Shown here in pieces: positions 36,615 through 50,200 of a stretch of 64,000 bases of DNA (the stretch's first letter is position 1; the number at the start of each line of letters is the position of its first letter). Under the pieces are notes generated by a model. The model was not told where the DNA came from. It was given only the letters and a program-made list of their open reading frames with translations, and made no database searches. A program made the position numbers and the translations under genes. This DNA comes from Fasciolopsis buskii (Eukaryota > Platyhelminthes > Trematoda > Plagiorchiida > Fasciolidae), in contig LUCM01004389.1 of assembly GCA_008360955.1 (NCBI GenBank), positions 76,214-140,213 of the forward strand. The letters are read 5' to 3'.

Positions 36615-37949
36615 GTGAGTCCACATCAAGATGTGTGTATGTGCGTGCACGTTCCGCATCGAGAAAAATGAGTGCAACTATTTTGTGATTATAACTCCAT
36701 GAAACACATTTTTGTTGGCGACATCCTCCGGTTACAATAATAGGTTGTCATCTTTGAGTAGATGGACGAACCAAGAAGGTAGTTCCCGCTTAACCAGGCA
36801 CGACGGCTGAGAACAGCGAAATTTCAGTCTCGTCACACATCATACAGGAAGATTCTTCTCGGCTATGGACTCGTTGGTCGCTAATAGATTCCATCTCCAG
36901 TTCTCACTGACTCCAAAGAAAATATTCAAATTGATACAAATTTCTGTCTTTTGGGGAAAACAAGCTGTCCATTTTGATTGTTTGTGATCATCATTCATTG
37001 CTCAAATACCTGATTTACTAATCGCAGTTATCACTACTTATTTACCGTATCACGCGACGTTTTTCTTCCGTTCATTTACTGACACATTTAGTGCAATGTC
37101 CTGTCGGTTGCGTTGACATGTGACCTGGGCAATGTACATTCAGGTCCATCACAAGTATCAAACTGCCCACTTGAACTCCTGGTATAAGGCAAAGAAATTT
37201 TGGCTCATTCTACGAAGTCACTTACACAGACGACAGTGGGGAATACCTTTCATGAGCTAGGCTCTATAGCCAAATATTTGGCTAAGATCATTTCACAGAA
37301 AAACTCTCTAGAGTTGTCAGGTTTAGCGAAGTGTTGATTTCCACACTGTACCAAATATAAACACCATAAGCAATATAGTAATCAATTTAGAGATGTTTTG
37401 TCCCTTTCAAAGTTCAAAAATCTACAAAACCTTTGGAAGGATTTGATAACGCATTTCACGAGATCTTCATCTGATGGGAATTCATTTTAGAGCCAAGGAC
37501 AACAAGTACTAGATGACCAAATTACAAACATGGTTAAACATCCGTAACGAGGTCAGTTGAATTTTCTTTTACCAAGATAGAGATGGAGAAGTAAAACGTT
37601 CACTAGATAAAATTTTCAATAAATGCTACTCGAACGATGTACAAATTACAGCTTGCAAACGTATCTATGATGTTTACCGAGCAAACATTTTTCACGTATT
37701 ATGCGGCATAACTGTTGTTCTCTAATGGAAACACTTTGTTTTAATGCGACTAAGATAGTATGCGGGTGTGAAACGAAAGGTAGGAAAGCATACACCAGTT
37801 TTACATCCCGGGAAAAATGAAGATCGAACGGTGAACGTACAAAATCTAGTTACAGAAGTGTGATGAAAATGCAAAACCGTTTGTGTTTAGCGTGAGTTGG
37901 TTAAAGTTATAGGACGAGCAGATGTCGAAGGAAGTTTCAAAGAACGGAA
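36615..37949. other. Intron, no recognised content
   Basis: Ordinary AT-rich intron sequence before the LINE insertion. Confidence 0.4.
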
Positions 37950-40425
37950 GCCGAAATAGTATGGGAAGAAGAAAAATAAACTGCAGTACTCCTCTGGGCG
38001 AGTACCGCTGATCAGGGATGGGATGTTGAGGAGAGATCGTCGATCAGCCCGACGGCCTTTAGCTGAAGTGATTTGATGGCTTGAGTGCCTCCAAGACCCA
38101 AACACCAATACACGATGGCTTATCTCAAGCCAAAGATTCAAGCAAGTCTGGAAGGAAAATGCTTAGGAGCTTAACCAAGTAATTTCCTGTATCTTCGGGT
38201 TCGGGCTTAGGTCGATCTCAGCTGGCCATCCCATCAGCAAATTGAGTGAGAGAATAATTGATCTAGGTCGAAGGACTTCCAGTTAGCCACATGTCGCTGC
38301 CTTGCGATCGGCTTCTTCGTAGAACCAAGGGTTTCGATCTGCATCCTGATTAGTCTCCTATTTAGTGGCTGGGCTCCCTGGAAGTCTTCGGCCAACCTCA
38401 GTGAATGGTACAAACACTGTAGATGTCACACTGCATCGGCCGTCAAGCAGGGTAATCTAGACTGAGATACTTACTGCTTCGAGCAAGGTGGGCGATTATA
38501 GGTGTACCTCTGCTCCAAGTCCCTACGCTGGGCTAAAGCCTCACTACATGACTTTTTGAGTCAAAGGATTTGGTTAGGGTTCCAATAGAAAAGCTCCTTC
38601 TGCAGTGTGGGGAGCCACGAAGTGCCGATAGCTCGAATTCCTCCAGGACCCTTTCTACAGGGAACTTTTCTAGTTTCTGTTCTTCCGATGCTGACACCAT
38701 GCATGTCGTCACCAAAACCTATGGCTCGGCGGATTTATTTAATGGTACCATCAGAGGAAGGGAAAGAAATAATTTGAACGCATTACTCAAACCTATGCGT
38801 TCACGTTAATTAGCTGCTTTCAACGTCCGCGTGCTCAAGCAAATAGGGCAACAAACTTCTCTAGCTAGAACTCCTGAAACGTTGAAGACAAATATAGGTA
38901 TGCTGTGTCTTCGAAACGTGCATATAAGATCCCACTTCCGCGATCACTTTTGGTAGCCCAGGTGTGACCTCACTCTCTCGCTTCAAAAATGGTGGCGAAG
39001 TGCTAATATCGGAGTTAGCAACACTCATGAGATCAATTTGGGTAAAGAAAGGAATGATGTGAATCGGTGAGTGCACCCAAATATAAGAATCATGACAGAT
39101 CCTCATGTGATGACCACAGAGGAATTAGTTTAGTAAGCACTGCAATCAAAATTGCTCTTGAGCATTATTCTCTTTCGATTATCTAGTACTCGTGAAAGGT
39201 TTATCCGCGTAAAAAGAGCCGGTTTCCAACTCGGTTGGGATGGTGTTGACCAACTTTTCACTTCGCCACAACTCTCAGTATACAGCCACATTCCGTAGAT
39301 CCAAGATTTTGGTCTTTATCATATGAAATCAGCATTCGACTTTGTCGATTATTCAGTTCTTTAGCACTGTCTCCGATTGAAGGATATACCAGAGAAATTC
39401 ATGCCACTCATACAATCACTGCATACGAACAGCCAAAGCCGAATTCGTGCTTACGGCCATGTCTCTCTCGAATTCACCGGAAGAACTAATGTTCGTCAGG
39501 GTTGTCCTTTTCCACCGTACCTACTTACATTTTACTGAAATGATTATGGAGATTGCGGTATCCTCATGTAAGACTAATGACATTGCTATTTACTCAGAGA
39601 GGAATCTGTCCGATTTGCAATATACGGACGATGTTCCGCTAGTGAGTGACCATTCAAATTAGTTGCAGGTTTTTCTCATCCGACTGAAAGATAGCGTGGG
39701 AATGTTTGAGATTTGGTTTGCACCTTCGAAGTGCAAAAGACTGTTACAGGACTGGACTGGCTTGGAGCCGAACCTTGTTCTTGCAAGGGAGTAATTGGGT
39801 GAGGTTGACTGATTTGGCTTCTTGGATAGCCGCATCTCACCTGGTTGTATTATTTCGGGCGAATTGTCGTCGAGCATATAGAAGGCACGACTTGTATGTG
39901 CTAGTTTGGGACACTTCTGGCATCGGTGTGAAACCGTTATCGATAAAAGGTTGCGGCGCATGGTCATTTAGGGCAAAAGGTGTGCGAAGAATTTGGTGTT
40001 TGGACATCGCTGTTTTCGTACTATTCACAGAATATGGTGGCAGACTTTTGTGAGTAACTCAGAATTCAGGATTAAGGTCCTGCATCTTAGGGTATGTTAT
40101 TTCAAACAGACAATGATTCAGAATAGGTTGATGTGGTTGGAACATATTTTGCGCATGCCCACAGAACGCTTCGCTCGTTGTGTGCTGTTCCGCGACATAG
40201 GTACTGGCTGGAATATGATTCGGGGTGGCCAGTGGATGATATGGATAAAAAGTATGAAAATTTAACCAGTGGACTGGCTTGTGTAGGTGCAATTGGGCTA
40301 CCGGGTTGTGATTCATGCAACCTCTCGAAACAGCGGTTGGAGACAATAGGTTATGTAGCTCAAGGTCACAGTCAAAGGATTTCGTGCATTCGAACTCTTT
40401 TTTCTTCTGCGTAATATATAAGCTT
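37950..40425 (+). mobile_element. RTE-like LINE copy with internal deletion: 5' region, start of endonuclease, reverse transcriptase, 3' end
   Basis: Parts in order: 5' region 37950-38560; leader segment 38570-38809 (RTLSTGNFSSFCSSDADTM); endonuclease start near 38818 (FNVRVLKQIGQQTSLART). The element then jumps within about 200 bases to the RT at about 39095 (CDDHRGISLVSTAIKI). RT blocks follow: AFDFVDYSVL (39331), RIRAYGHVSLEFTGR, NVRQGCPF (39489) and the catalytic box YTDD at 39621 in place of YADD. The C-terminal region is RLMWLEHILRMPTERFARC and GWNMIRGGQWMIW. Most of the endonuclease and the linker are missing. Many stops and frameshifts; inactive. It lies in the intron after the 36236 exon, in the same orientation as the gene. 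Confidence 0.92.
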
Positions 40426-40920
40426 ACTATTCCTCAGTCCATATGTCGTTATTTCCGGTTATTTTTAGTTTGAGATGATGATACTGTAAGGCGCAAAGTT
40501 TGTGGTTGTCCCAAATGAACAGACCTGAATTTTCGTTGAACCGTTCAAGCGTAGCAGAAAAAGTAAACAAAGCCCCAACCCACCCATGTTTGCAGTACTA
40601 AAGTGTAGATCGATGTACGCCTTGTTTCAAGCAGGAGATGATTCGGAGAGCAACAACTTCTGTTGTGAAAAAATAGAACAAACTTTGCGTTCGTCGTGAG
40701 AAGCAAGTTAGTTTATGAAGGATGGCCAGAATAATGAAAAAAATTGTCCTACTACTAAAATGTGCCAAGTAATCAAGCTCTGTAGGTCATATCCAAAGCC
40801 TTCGTCGTACTTAGGCTACCTGCAGAGAAGTCCTCTATCAGTAGGGGTCGATTGCTGTGAGCTAACGGACAGTGACCGTGCAAATCAGTGACGGATAGGT
40901 GCAATATCATGTGGTGAAGT
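40426..40920. other. Intron between LINE and SINE, no recognised content
   Basis: Nothing supported beyond neighbouring repeats. Confidence 0.4.
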
Positions 40921-40924
40921 TCAG

Positions 40925-41130
40925 CAAACCGTTGAGAGCCTGCCTGGTAGCGTATTGGCTAAGGCGTTCGACTCACAATCGTTCGTCCTTGTATGGGTTC
41001 GTGTCCCAGTTGGGGCGCGGTGGATATGCACTGCTCATGATTCCTAACAAGCTGGATGAAACAGCTGTACAGTGCTTCCATAGTTTCCCAATGGTGAGTT
41101 GAGCGATGATATCACATGGTGAATTATTTC
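40925..41130 (+). mobile_element. SINE-like element related to 26264-26506
   Basis: CCTGGTAGCGTATTGGCTAA (A box), ATGGGTTCGTGTCCCAG (B box), then the shared tail ATGATTCCTAACAAG, AGTGCTTCCATAGTTTCC and GGTGAATTATTTCGTGAAAA. The tail corresponds to one inverted arm of the 26.3 kb copy; the opposite arm is not clear here. Confidence 0.7.
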
Positions 41131-43914
41131 GTGAAAAACTTATCTATCAACAGAAAAGATAATAGGAGTCTATGAAAGCCAAAGCAATTGAATGGTAAGG
41201 TAAATATGAAGAGAACATAATGTTAGATCGAAAGTGAACAAAGGTGGGTCTTACAAACAATGAATACAACATGCGCGTTGAAATCTCATACGGGGATTAA
41301 TTCAAGATCAGAGTTGAAAGATAGAATAGCGATCCACCGGCCGTGATAGGTGCTGACGTCTGCATGACTTGGAATGTGATAGGAAAGATGACAGTAAAAA
41401 CTTGCGAAATTCTGGGTGCTTCAAAGGTACAGCACGGTCATGTGGATGGTTAAAACTTTGGGAGATTTCGGTTCGCTTGGACTGACAAGTATATAACAAA
41501 AGGATTCGTGTCTTGACGGAAGTGAAACAACATTTGTTCCAAGACAGAAAACAACAAGTTCACGAGACAAATGGAGAGGGTAAAGATACCCTAGAAGAAG
41601 GAACAGACGGAATTGCGAATGTGCTCAACCGTGTGAGCACAGTCACCAGGTGCACTGAGGACACATTTGGGGGAATTATTTAGTTGACATAAGTTATTGA
41701 CCACAACAAACTTATCAGTTTTGCGCCGCCAAGCTGAAATGGCAGATGTGTGAATTGTTTACTCATGATTTTGAACATTAAATCCCTCGAGAACGGTCAA
41801 ATAACAGTCCGGGGTCGGCTACCACCAATTGCTCATGTTTTGAAGGTAAGAATTATAAGATGGATAAGTTGCCATTGTAAAGTGAACTATAGACAGGGTA
41901 AGAGAACAAACTCCCGAGCAAACATATCAAGCTGCGGAGTGAACTTGGAAACTGATTATGAACAAAGGCACTGACATTGTCTTTGGATGAAGGGACAAAA
42001 ATGATCGATATGCTTAGGTAAGAACGGGTGATATATTATGTGGAACAAACCCGAATTCCCATCGAGATTGGAAAAACTGAAGCGAAACATTGGATAATCT
42101 GGCTAGCTGAATTTGTGTTGCGGTTAACTCCGTGGCTGTTAGCTAGGATGGTGAGTTTTTCGTTGCAATGGGAATAGACAAGAGACGAGAAAGTGCAAAG
42201 GCGAGTTCGATTTTAAGTTTTTATGATTCGTTGAGAAATAGTAAACGGAAAACGGTAAATCAGGACGTAATATAGTGAAACACACACAGTGAACCAATTG
42301 ATCAGGCATGATGGTAATTAGGCCGGCAGGAATAGTGTCTATCACGTGGTTTTTCCAACTCCGCTTTGTTTTTACATTCTTAAGTATTGTTTTTCTTCGA
42401 CTAGTTAAGACAGAACAAAACGCTTTTTCCGTTTCTATTTATTGACTTGTCTGGATATGACTCGCGGTTACTTGACTCATGTTTCGTAAACGTGATATCT
42501 ATCAAATGAGTAACATATCTGCGTTCTGACCAATAGAAAACAATCATCCTCAAGGATTATTGGCTTGATTATTAGTGTTTGATATATAAAAAGTTGTGCA
42601 AATCGCGACTGTTGTTCGTGTTCGTTTTTTTTGGGTGACGCTGAATTGATCGGAACGCGTATTTAGATTAGTGAAAAAGAAATACATCCCGAGTGTTACA
42701 AATTCACAGTTGTCAGAAAAGACTGTGTAAAGAAGAAATACGTGTGTTGTTCTAGAATCCCCAAAGTAATGATATTTTTTTCTATGGACAGTGGAGACTT
42801 GAATGTGAGACGACAAATGCTTTGAAATAAGTCCAGGTTAACAGTTACCCCCCACTAAGCTAAGTATCTCGTAGGCTTAAATTGCATTTAAACCTCGTTA
42901 GGGACGAAAAATTTGGAATCAGTCAGATTTGATCACTCCGGTGAAGTGTCAGATCATGAGATCGAAAAGTTTTACAGTGAAATGTAAATCTTACCAGAGC
43001 TACTTTATTCTCCTGAAAGGGTTGACTGCAATTCAAATATATGATTTATCAGAAACATTCTGTTGATAAGGCTCAGCATTTTAAGAGGACTGACAGTTTG
43101 TCATGCTCTGCGTGATCAGTGGTAGTAAACTTGCACGTGAAGGCTACGAATCCTACGACCCGTCGTCACTCGCGGTCAGAAGTAATTCGCGTTCGGCCGT
43201 CCAGTTACTTAGCCTGATTCGGGGGTAACGTGGTTCTCTACTTGACTGAATCTTAGGATAATATTTTCAGTTCTGAGGTAATGCCAAAGAAAAATGTATC
43301 CTTCACAGCATGCCTCCTCGAAAAGAATAAGACGTAATCAGTTTAATGGTATGCTAAATAGTGAGGAGAATGATGGATAGCAATGTTTTCTTTAGTTTGT
43401 GTATGAACAATGGTTACTACACATATTGTCGGAATTAAGGTTGAACGGTAAGAAATGCAAATGACAAGTGATATTTATCTGTTATGTTACCTCTGTCGTC
43501 TCCACTTACCCTGATCACCGTCATTTCGTACGCTTACGACTCCCGCGGTGCACATAACGCTATAAGAATCGCAACCATGTTTCATGAATTGCGATGAATG
43601 TCATGAAGTACATATGCTAGGATGAATGGAATACAATTCTATCGTATGTGCATGGATATAATTATGTGCTTTGATTACACTGAACAGTTATGTGTTGTGT
43701 ATTATTTTACAACCAACGCTATAAGGTAATAAGGGAATTGTTTTGTTTTGCCTGAATAAGTATCCGTAAAAGACAATGAGAGCTTGGTGAAACTTGTAGC
43801 TTATTTCTTCTTCAAGAGGATTAATAGGTAATTTTTGTAATAATAGGTAACACGAAATTCGATTAATGATTTTTGGTGTTGTTAACGTTATCCATTGCTT
43901 TTTGTCCCTATCAG
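41131..43914. other. Intron, no recognised content
   Basis: Purine-rich in parts (41500-42100). Open stretches are short and lack domains. Confidence 0.4.
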
Positions 43915-43967
43915 TTCCAGATCAAACACAACTAGATCGAATCGTGAGTGAGGCATGTTTCCTAAAG
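43915..43967 (+). CDS. Exon, main gene
   Basis: 53 nt after TTTTTGTCCCTATCAG, donor GTGAGT. Starts with TT completing the G of the 36236 exon, then PDQTQLDRIVSEACFLK, leaving in phase 0. Strong splice sites and phase match despite its small size. Confidence 0.85.
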
Positions 43968-46087
43968 GTGAGTGCGTCCATTAGACAAGCAAATGCATTT
44001 ATGATTTTCCATTTTTGCTAAGTAGCGCGGTACTTCTGTAGAGTCAGTTGCATTAGGCATGCAATTCGTGCCCATATAGAAAACGGTCAAATCACAGATT
44101 GACTTTCGAAGATGCGAGATGAAAGACAGCCATGTGACTACAGAAAAAAGAGCAGCAATTTTTCAAATCAAGTCGTTTTGCCTATTACCAGTAGTGGCAT
44201 CTCAAGAATGTGCAAGAAAACGGCTATTTTGAATGGAGAAGTTTTTAAGTACAATTTAAGAATTGTCAGGTTGAATAAAAAACAAAAAAAACCGCCGTTG
44301 ATTTAGCTCTGGAATGATGCCACTTCTCTGATGAGCTGCTCATGCGATGCAAGAACAGCGTTTCAGCTTCCCTAGATTTACCCTAAGCATGAAGGTTGTA
44401 GGAAAATAAGACCAGCCACTGTTATAATTTGGTCGAGGCTCAAAGAAGTGGGATTACGAATCACTCGGAGTCGAGTTTAGCTGTTGAGCAAGTTTTGGTT
44501 CCTAGTGTTTCATTCTCTCATCATTCTCCTTTGTGATGCAACGATCTACCGGGCAGACCATTTTATCATGTTGAACTACTATTTACATTTGAATTGTACC
44601 GATTTTTTAGCTAACCTACATCTTAGATGCAGAGTCGGTTGCTATACCCCAAACTACCTTTCCCATTTCTGACCGTTGTACAAGAAAGCTTTCCGCGGAT
44701 TCGGTGAATTCAGTGAAATAGAGAATCTAAAACTTGATCAACGGGTACTCGTTTGCCGGCTGCTTTATCGATCACCAATACGAGTTCCTCCTGAATCGTG
44801 ACACTTTTAAGTTGCGAGTCCTGATACTTTGACCCGCTTCTATTCTCAATGAACCAGTGAAAACGTTTCCGGCACAGACTATCTCGTTAATGAAGCATCT
44901 ATCATATCCACTATTTCACTGTTCGCATCAGTTTGAACCTTAATGTTTGAGTAGGAGGAACACTTCGAGTGAATCTGCAATTTAAACCTACGCAGAACTG
45001 TTAGAGAGCAATACCAAAAATGGAAATTTTAAAATAAAACTAAAATTTCAATTAAACTAACAGCGTATTAGGTGGGAGCAAGATAGACGGAGTGCAAATT
45101 TGTCACGGCAAAATCGTTGAATTTGTGATTTGGTTGCATTCCAACTGGTTAACGATTACCAATGTGCTTGGCTAAATCATCGCATCCCAATTGAGTTGTA
45201 TCATGCTGAATCAAAGGCATAAGTTACAAACAGACAAACTGGCATAAGAAAGATCAACGAATCGTCATCAAATCTGTATCGTTATTGAAATTTTGCAGTC
45301 AATGTGGTGACAGAATAACGAAATTTTAGGTTTGATTTTGAAATGGCGACAGCTAGTCACGATTAATCGCAATCATTCTCATTCATTTTTGGTCGAGGAT
45401 TTCTCCCATTGTTGTCGCCTATATGTTCTTCGTTTGAAACGAGAGAAGATCACAGAATCACTATTGTACCAACCAGTGTTTTACAGGTATTTCTCTACAC
45501 ACGTGATTGACACACATATATGAGAATGCTATTGATAAATCAATGAGAAACCAGATGTTGGTTTGTCATAAGTTGGTCATAAGTTGGACTGTCCGTTGAA
45601 ACTCTGTTTATACAAACCACTGTGAACTCAGTCCGATTAGGAGCTTTCCGAGATACATGTAATGGGATTTTTTTTACCAAATCCCCAGCCTACTTCCTTT
45701 CGATATTGTTATGGCCTAACTTCGGTTTCCGTTGTATACCATAAAGCCTGGCTTGTTGTTGAGTCATTTAAATTAGGGTTGTCCAGACACGTGTTACGGG
45801 CTCATACTTGAGTTGCATGCACTCTAACTCGTATGTCTGATACCAAAAAATAGTTAGCGGGATAAGGACAAGTGTGAACTATGAACTATTGCTCCATCTC
45901 TACAGCAATGATTTCTAAAAACGATAATTTGATGACATTAAACGTGTGTAATGTCATTCAAAATAGTGGATATTACTTTCCTAACCTTAGACTACATTTA
46001 GTATAGCGGAATCATTTTGGCGACACAAATCACCTGACCACGGGAAATCATACTTTATTTCACAGTTCATGCGACGGGTAATTTCAG
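43968..46087. other. Intron, no recognised content
   Basis: A short tandem duplication (GGTCATAAGTT twice) at 45565-45587 is the only visible structure. Confidence 0.4.
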
Positions 46088-46252
46088 GCTTCTGAATCCA
46101 TGCAGGGCAACTCTATGATGTTAGAAAATCTAGTGGCCCAATCATTTTGGTTTTATATGCTTCAGTTCACAATCAGCGTTGTGTTATTTATAAACGTTTT
46201 AGACCGCGTGAATTATGAAATGAGAAAATGCACTATTAACTTAGCTAAACAG
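46088..46252 (+). CDS. Exon with first C-terminal hydrophobic segment, main gene
   Basis: 165 nt after GGGTAATTTCAG, donor GTGTCA. Reads ASESMQGNSMMLENLVAQ, then the hydrophobic run SFWFYMLQFTISVVLFINVL, then DRVNYEMRKCTINLAKQ. Phase 0-0. The hydrophobic run is about 20 residues, long enough for a membrane span or a re-entrant helix. The donor is weaker than in other exons; the frame stays open another 20 codons past it. Confidence 0.75.
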
Positions 46253-47249
46253 GTGTCACACCTCTCCGTGGATGAAGTTCAAGTGCTTCTTCAGTCAGTC
46301 GGTCGGAAACATTGACAGACATGACAGCGGTCCGAACACAGAAGATCGTGATGTCATCTGTCGAGTCGGAATGATTGAGAAAGTGTGTGTACAAAGGGAA
46401 CGTATTCCGCGGATTGGCTACTGCGAGGGTTGTTTCTTTCCTCGCCCCTGTAGGTCCATTCGTTGTTCCTCATGCACATTCACTCTTCTATTGTAACCTG
46501 TGACTCGGGAAGGGAGTCAACGATTGATGGGATCCGTTTTGACGTCTATAGCTGAGCGATGGTTATGATGATGGTAGGTACAATCAGCTCAACCAGAGTT
46601 CTCCCGTTTCGAGAGCGTCGCAAGATCTTAGGTTTGTTTGATCTGTTGAAACCTGAAAGTGCACGCAGGCATGAGGACGGTTTGGCGTATAATTTCGGAC
46701 AAATCTGATGTCTGGCCGGTCTATAGGAATAGAGTCAAAAAACGGCAAGCATTTCTGTTGCGGCGAAATTTACAAGTAGAGACACAGAGCCGGTTCCGAA
46801 AGAACAACTCGTAAATGAGTGTTGTTACTTTCCGTTTTTGGTCACCGATCGTGATAGCCGTTTCTGTGGAAATAGCAAAAGCTTTGTTCTCTTGGCCCAG
46901 TCAGTTATATCATGTGGTCTTGCTGGTCGAAATATTTCGGACGTGAGCGTGATCTACTGACTTTGTTATCATGTCCGGCTGTGTAGTGATGCTTGCATAC
47001 GTCATCGATATAGAGTTGTTTGTCGTTATGGGGAAACCAAATTACTTGTTTGTAAGTTCTTGTATGGCTAATGGACTCAAACTTATAGATGATGAATCCG
47101 GATCGTACAACATTCCGATGTCGAAGCACGACAGCGCTGTTATTTTTTCGACGACCTTGGTCATTGCACGCTTAGAGTTAGACAAAAATGTAGCATTCAA
47201 CCACACACCGAGGTTTTGCATCTTTAAGGAGTTGAAAATTCTTTTTCAG

Positions 47250-47280
47250 ATACTCGAATTTCTGTACAGCTATTTGGTAG
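47250..47280 (+). CDS. 31-nt exon, main gene
   Basis: After AAAATTCTTTTTCAG, donor GTATAA. Reads ILEFLYSYLV plus one base, which pairs with the two-base start of the 56700 exon (Gly). Small, but its phase is exactly what joins the two membrane-segment exons. Confidence 0.6.
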
Positions 47281-50200
47281 GTATAATGAGCAACCACTCT
47301 TCATGGATTAAAATAATTACCTCATTATATTGTTCGCCTCAGATACGTTTTGGTAAGCCATACACAATACCTCATTTTCTTGGGAGCAAAAAAAGACATT
47401 CGTACTAAAGAAATGATTTCCCTGGTTAAATCCCAATCGGGATTGGAATAGTGTGCTGTTTGCTTGCTGATATGTTGAAAGTATGATAAATGTTTTTATA
47501 AAGCACACTCTAGGAGCGCTAATGTATCCCGATTTATGCGTTGTTGACAGACGCATTCGTGTTCGTCCTCCCTCGGTGAGCATTGGCCTTTTGCTACCCT
47601 GCTGTTTTGCAAGCTTGAACTAACCAAATTCTGTCACGATGGCTCACTTTCATCACCAATCTCTCGGGTATGACAAGCCTCAAGTTCCATTTGTACTGAG
47701 TTCCACTTGAATCGTATGGAGATAGCTTTGAATCAAATTCACGTATTTGTTGAAGTATATCACAATGACATTGTGTCGAAATCTCGCACGATGCCTTGGT
47801 TGAAAATCCAAACTACGAAATAGCTCTCCAAAGCAGTTATAAAACTTTGATGCTTCAATCTGGGGCATGTGAGATTGATGGAAATGATTATTATATTTTG
47901 TGTGAGATTTCCTATAGTGTTATTGATGTAGCCTACACTCCACTGACTGAGTAGATTCGGGATCATTGATTTACAGATCTCTGAAGAACGATATTCAATC
48001 ACACCAAAGTGATCATTATTGTGAAATTTTACATAACCCACATCCTGACCCTCGTCCCCTGTGTTCGAAAATTTGACCCATTTTCTTTGCTTGTTTTCAT
48101 GGTCAGCCATTGTAAATTGTTCGTTTTGCTCCAGATTTGATGCTGGTTTTGAGTGAATTCGTTTCGTTCTCCGTACAACTCGGCTAATCCAAACAGGGGA
48201 GTAGCAATCATTGTCATTTTGTTATCTAATCGCAATCAGTCCATTTCCAATAGGCGTCTACTGAATCCTAACGAACACTTGGTACATGAGCAGTTCAGAT
48301 GCTTAAACAAAACCTAAAGAGGTTAAGATTGTTTTTCGAAGCAATTATATCACACACGGCTACATTATGTTTAAATTTCTGGGCTCAATGGAAAGTGATC
48401 ACTTTTCTACCAGATACAATAATATCGAGAGAGTGACATCTTTTCAATGGTTTCTTCAATTAAGTGTCCCAATTACGAAGCAACCGTTTGTGTTAAGATG
48501 CTGCTAAACGGTCTTGGTGGATGCAGCTACTAATGGTTTGTTCAAATAAATTTTCTTATCGCAGATCTAATCGCTATCAGATAATTATCGATCACATTAG
48601 GAAAAAAGCCAGAATGGAACGTTAAAGTAAAATGAGGCTTGGATCAGGATATGGTCTTCAGGCAGATGTACTAAGTTCAGTTTTCTAATTTTACAAACCG
48701 TAAGGTGGAGACCACATTAATAAACGGGTCTTGCTAACTAACGTCAAACTAAATATGTGATACTCTATTCCTCTGAGCTCTGGGTGAATGTGTACCACAA
48801 CGGATGTATGGGTTCGTTCGATCCCAACATTCATTCGTTCTACCTGGCACACTTCTCAACTAGTCATTTGTGGTGCAGTGTCATGGGGTGAAACTGAATC
48901 TCCAATGTTACATCTAAGTTTTTATAGTTTCTTTTTTGGATCAACAGTGCATTTCATTGCTATCCTGAATAACTATTGACTAAATATAAGTTGGTTGGAT
49001 ATAGGATGCCTAGGGAGCGAGAAAAGTGTTCTAATCGCAATTGTATAGCTCATGTTCACAGTATCGTTGTCCTGTTTTTCTCTCGAAATATGGACACACT
49101 CAAAAGTGTTTCCCATATTCTAACTTACGCACTCAACTAGGGACGTGCGTGCTAACATTAGTCATATCTGTAGATTCGAACTCGAGCCTCTTAAGGAAGC
49201 CATGTTCAAGCTCAAATTTTCCACCCCACCTAATGACTGAGTTTGATTTCCGATCGGGAGAGTTTTCTATTATGAACTTCCATAGTTCACAGTCGGAGTA
49301 CACTGATCCCGGTGAAACTAACCTGACCAAACAATCTAATTCAGTCGTGAGGTGTAATTTGATCCCCGAAAAACCTTGGACTGGAAATGCACTCTTACAA
49401 GTCGTCGATAAATACCCTCAAACAGTGGGTTGTTTTATGCCAAATTGCATTGTATGTCACACAGTAGCAAAGATACAAACACGGCACTGAAATGAGATCT
49501 GCAATTTGTATGCACATGACAGAATGAAGGAATCGAAACCATGGTAACAACAATTCTTAGATCTACCAGTCAGCTGCTCAGCAATTGCTGCAATAGATAA
49601 CCAGTCATATCAACCGGGGTAGCTTGGCGCATACCACTCTGGAACCTCCAGTAGGTTTCCTTTGTGTGTTCGCAGTTTGATATTCTCCCCGTTTCGGTCT
49701 TCGCCACATTGATTGTGTTCCAGGATCTGCGCATTTTGTGAAGCAATCTTTTGATTTGCTTTCTAATTGCCCCCTTTACAACCGTCTATGGTTTTGCTGT
49801 TTCTTATGCTAACTAGGTGGTTAACGGCAATACTGCTTCATACTACTTGGGGTACAAAATTAATGACGACGATTTAAGGGATGATGATTTATCAGACAGA
49901 TAAAGACAAAATGCACATTTTAGAAAGAGGAGATCTGAACTTAAACGATTTTGCAATTTGCCGGGGATTCCAATGATCTGCACTGGTTCTCAAAACGGAT
50001 TGCAATTTTGTGGTCTGCACGAGCCAAGGGTTACGGGGTTTATTTGACAAGACGCCTAAGTATGCCAACGATTTTCTAACATTTATGAGCTCTGCACTAA
50101 CCAAGTTCAAGTATGTTGCGGAATTTGTTGAAAAGTACCCGAATGAACTGCAGATGCTACGTACTTTTCGAGCGGTTTTGAAGTGATGCGAGGATTGATT

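Noticed and set aside
46971..47408. 145-codon plus-strand ORF
   Set aside because: It overlaps the 31-nt exon at 47250, but as a whole it has no domain and the exon borders explain the part that matters.
49041..49490. 149-codon plus-strand ORF, longest in the window
   Set aside because: Irregular composition, a minus-strand shadow frame is also open, no recognisable domain or splice support in phase with the gene.
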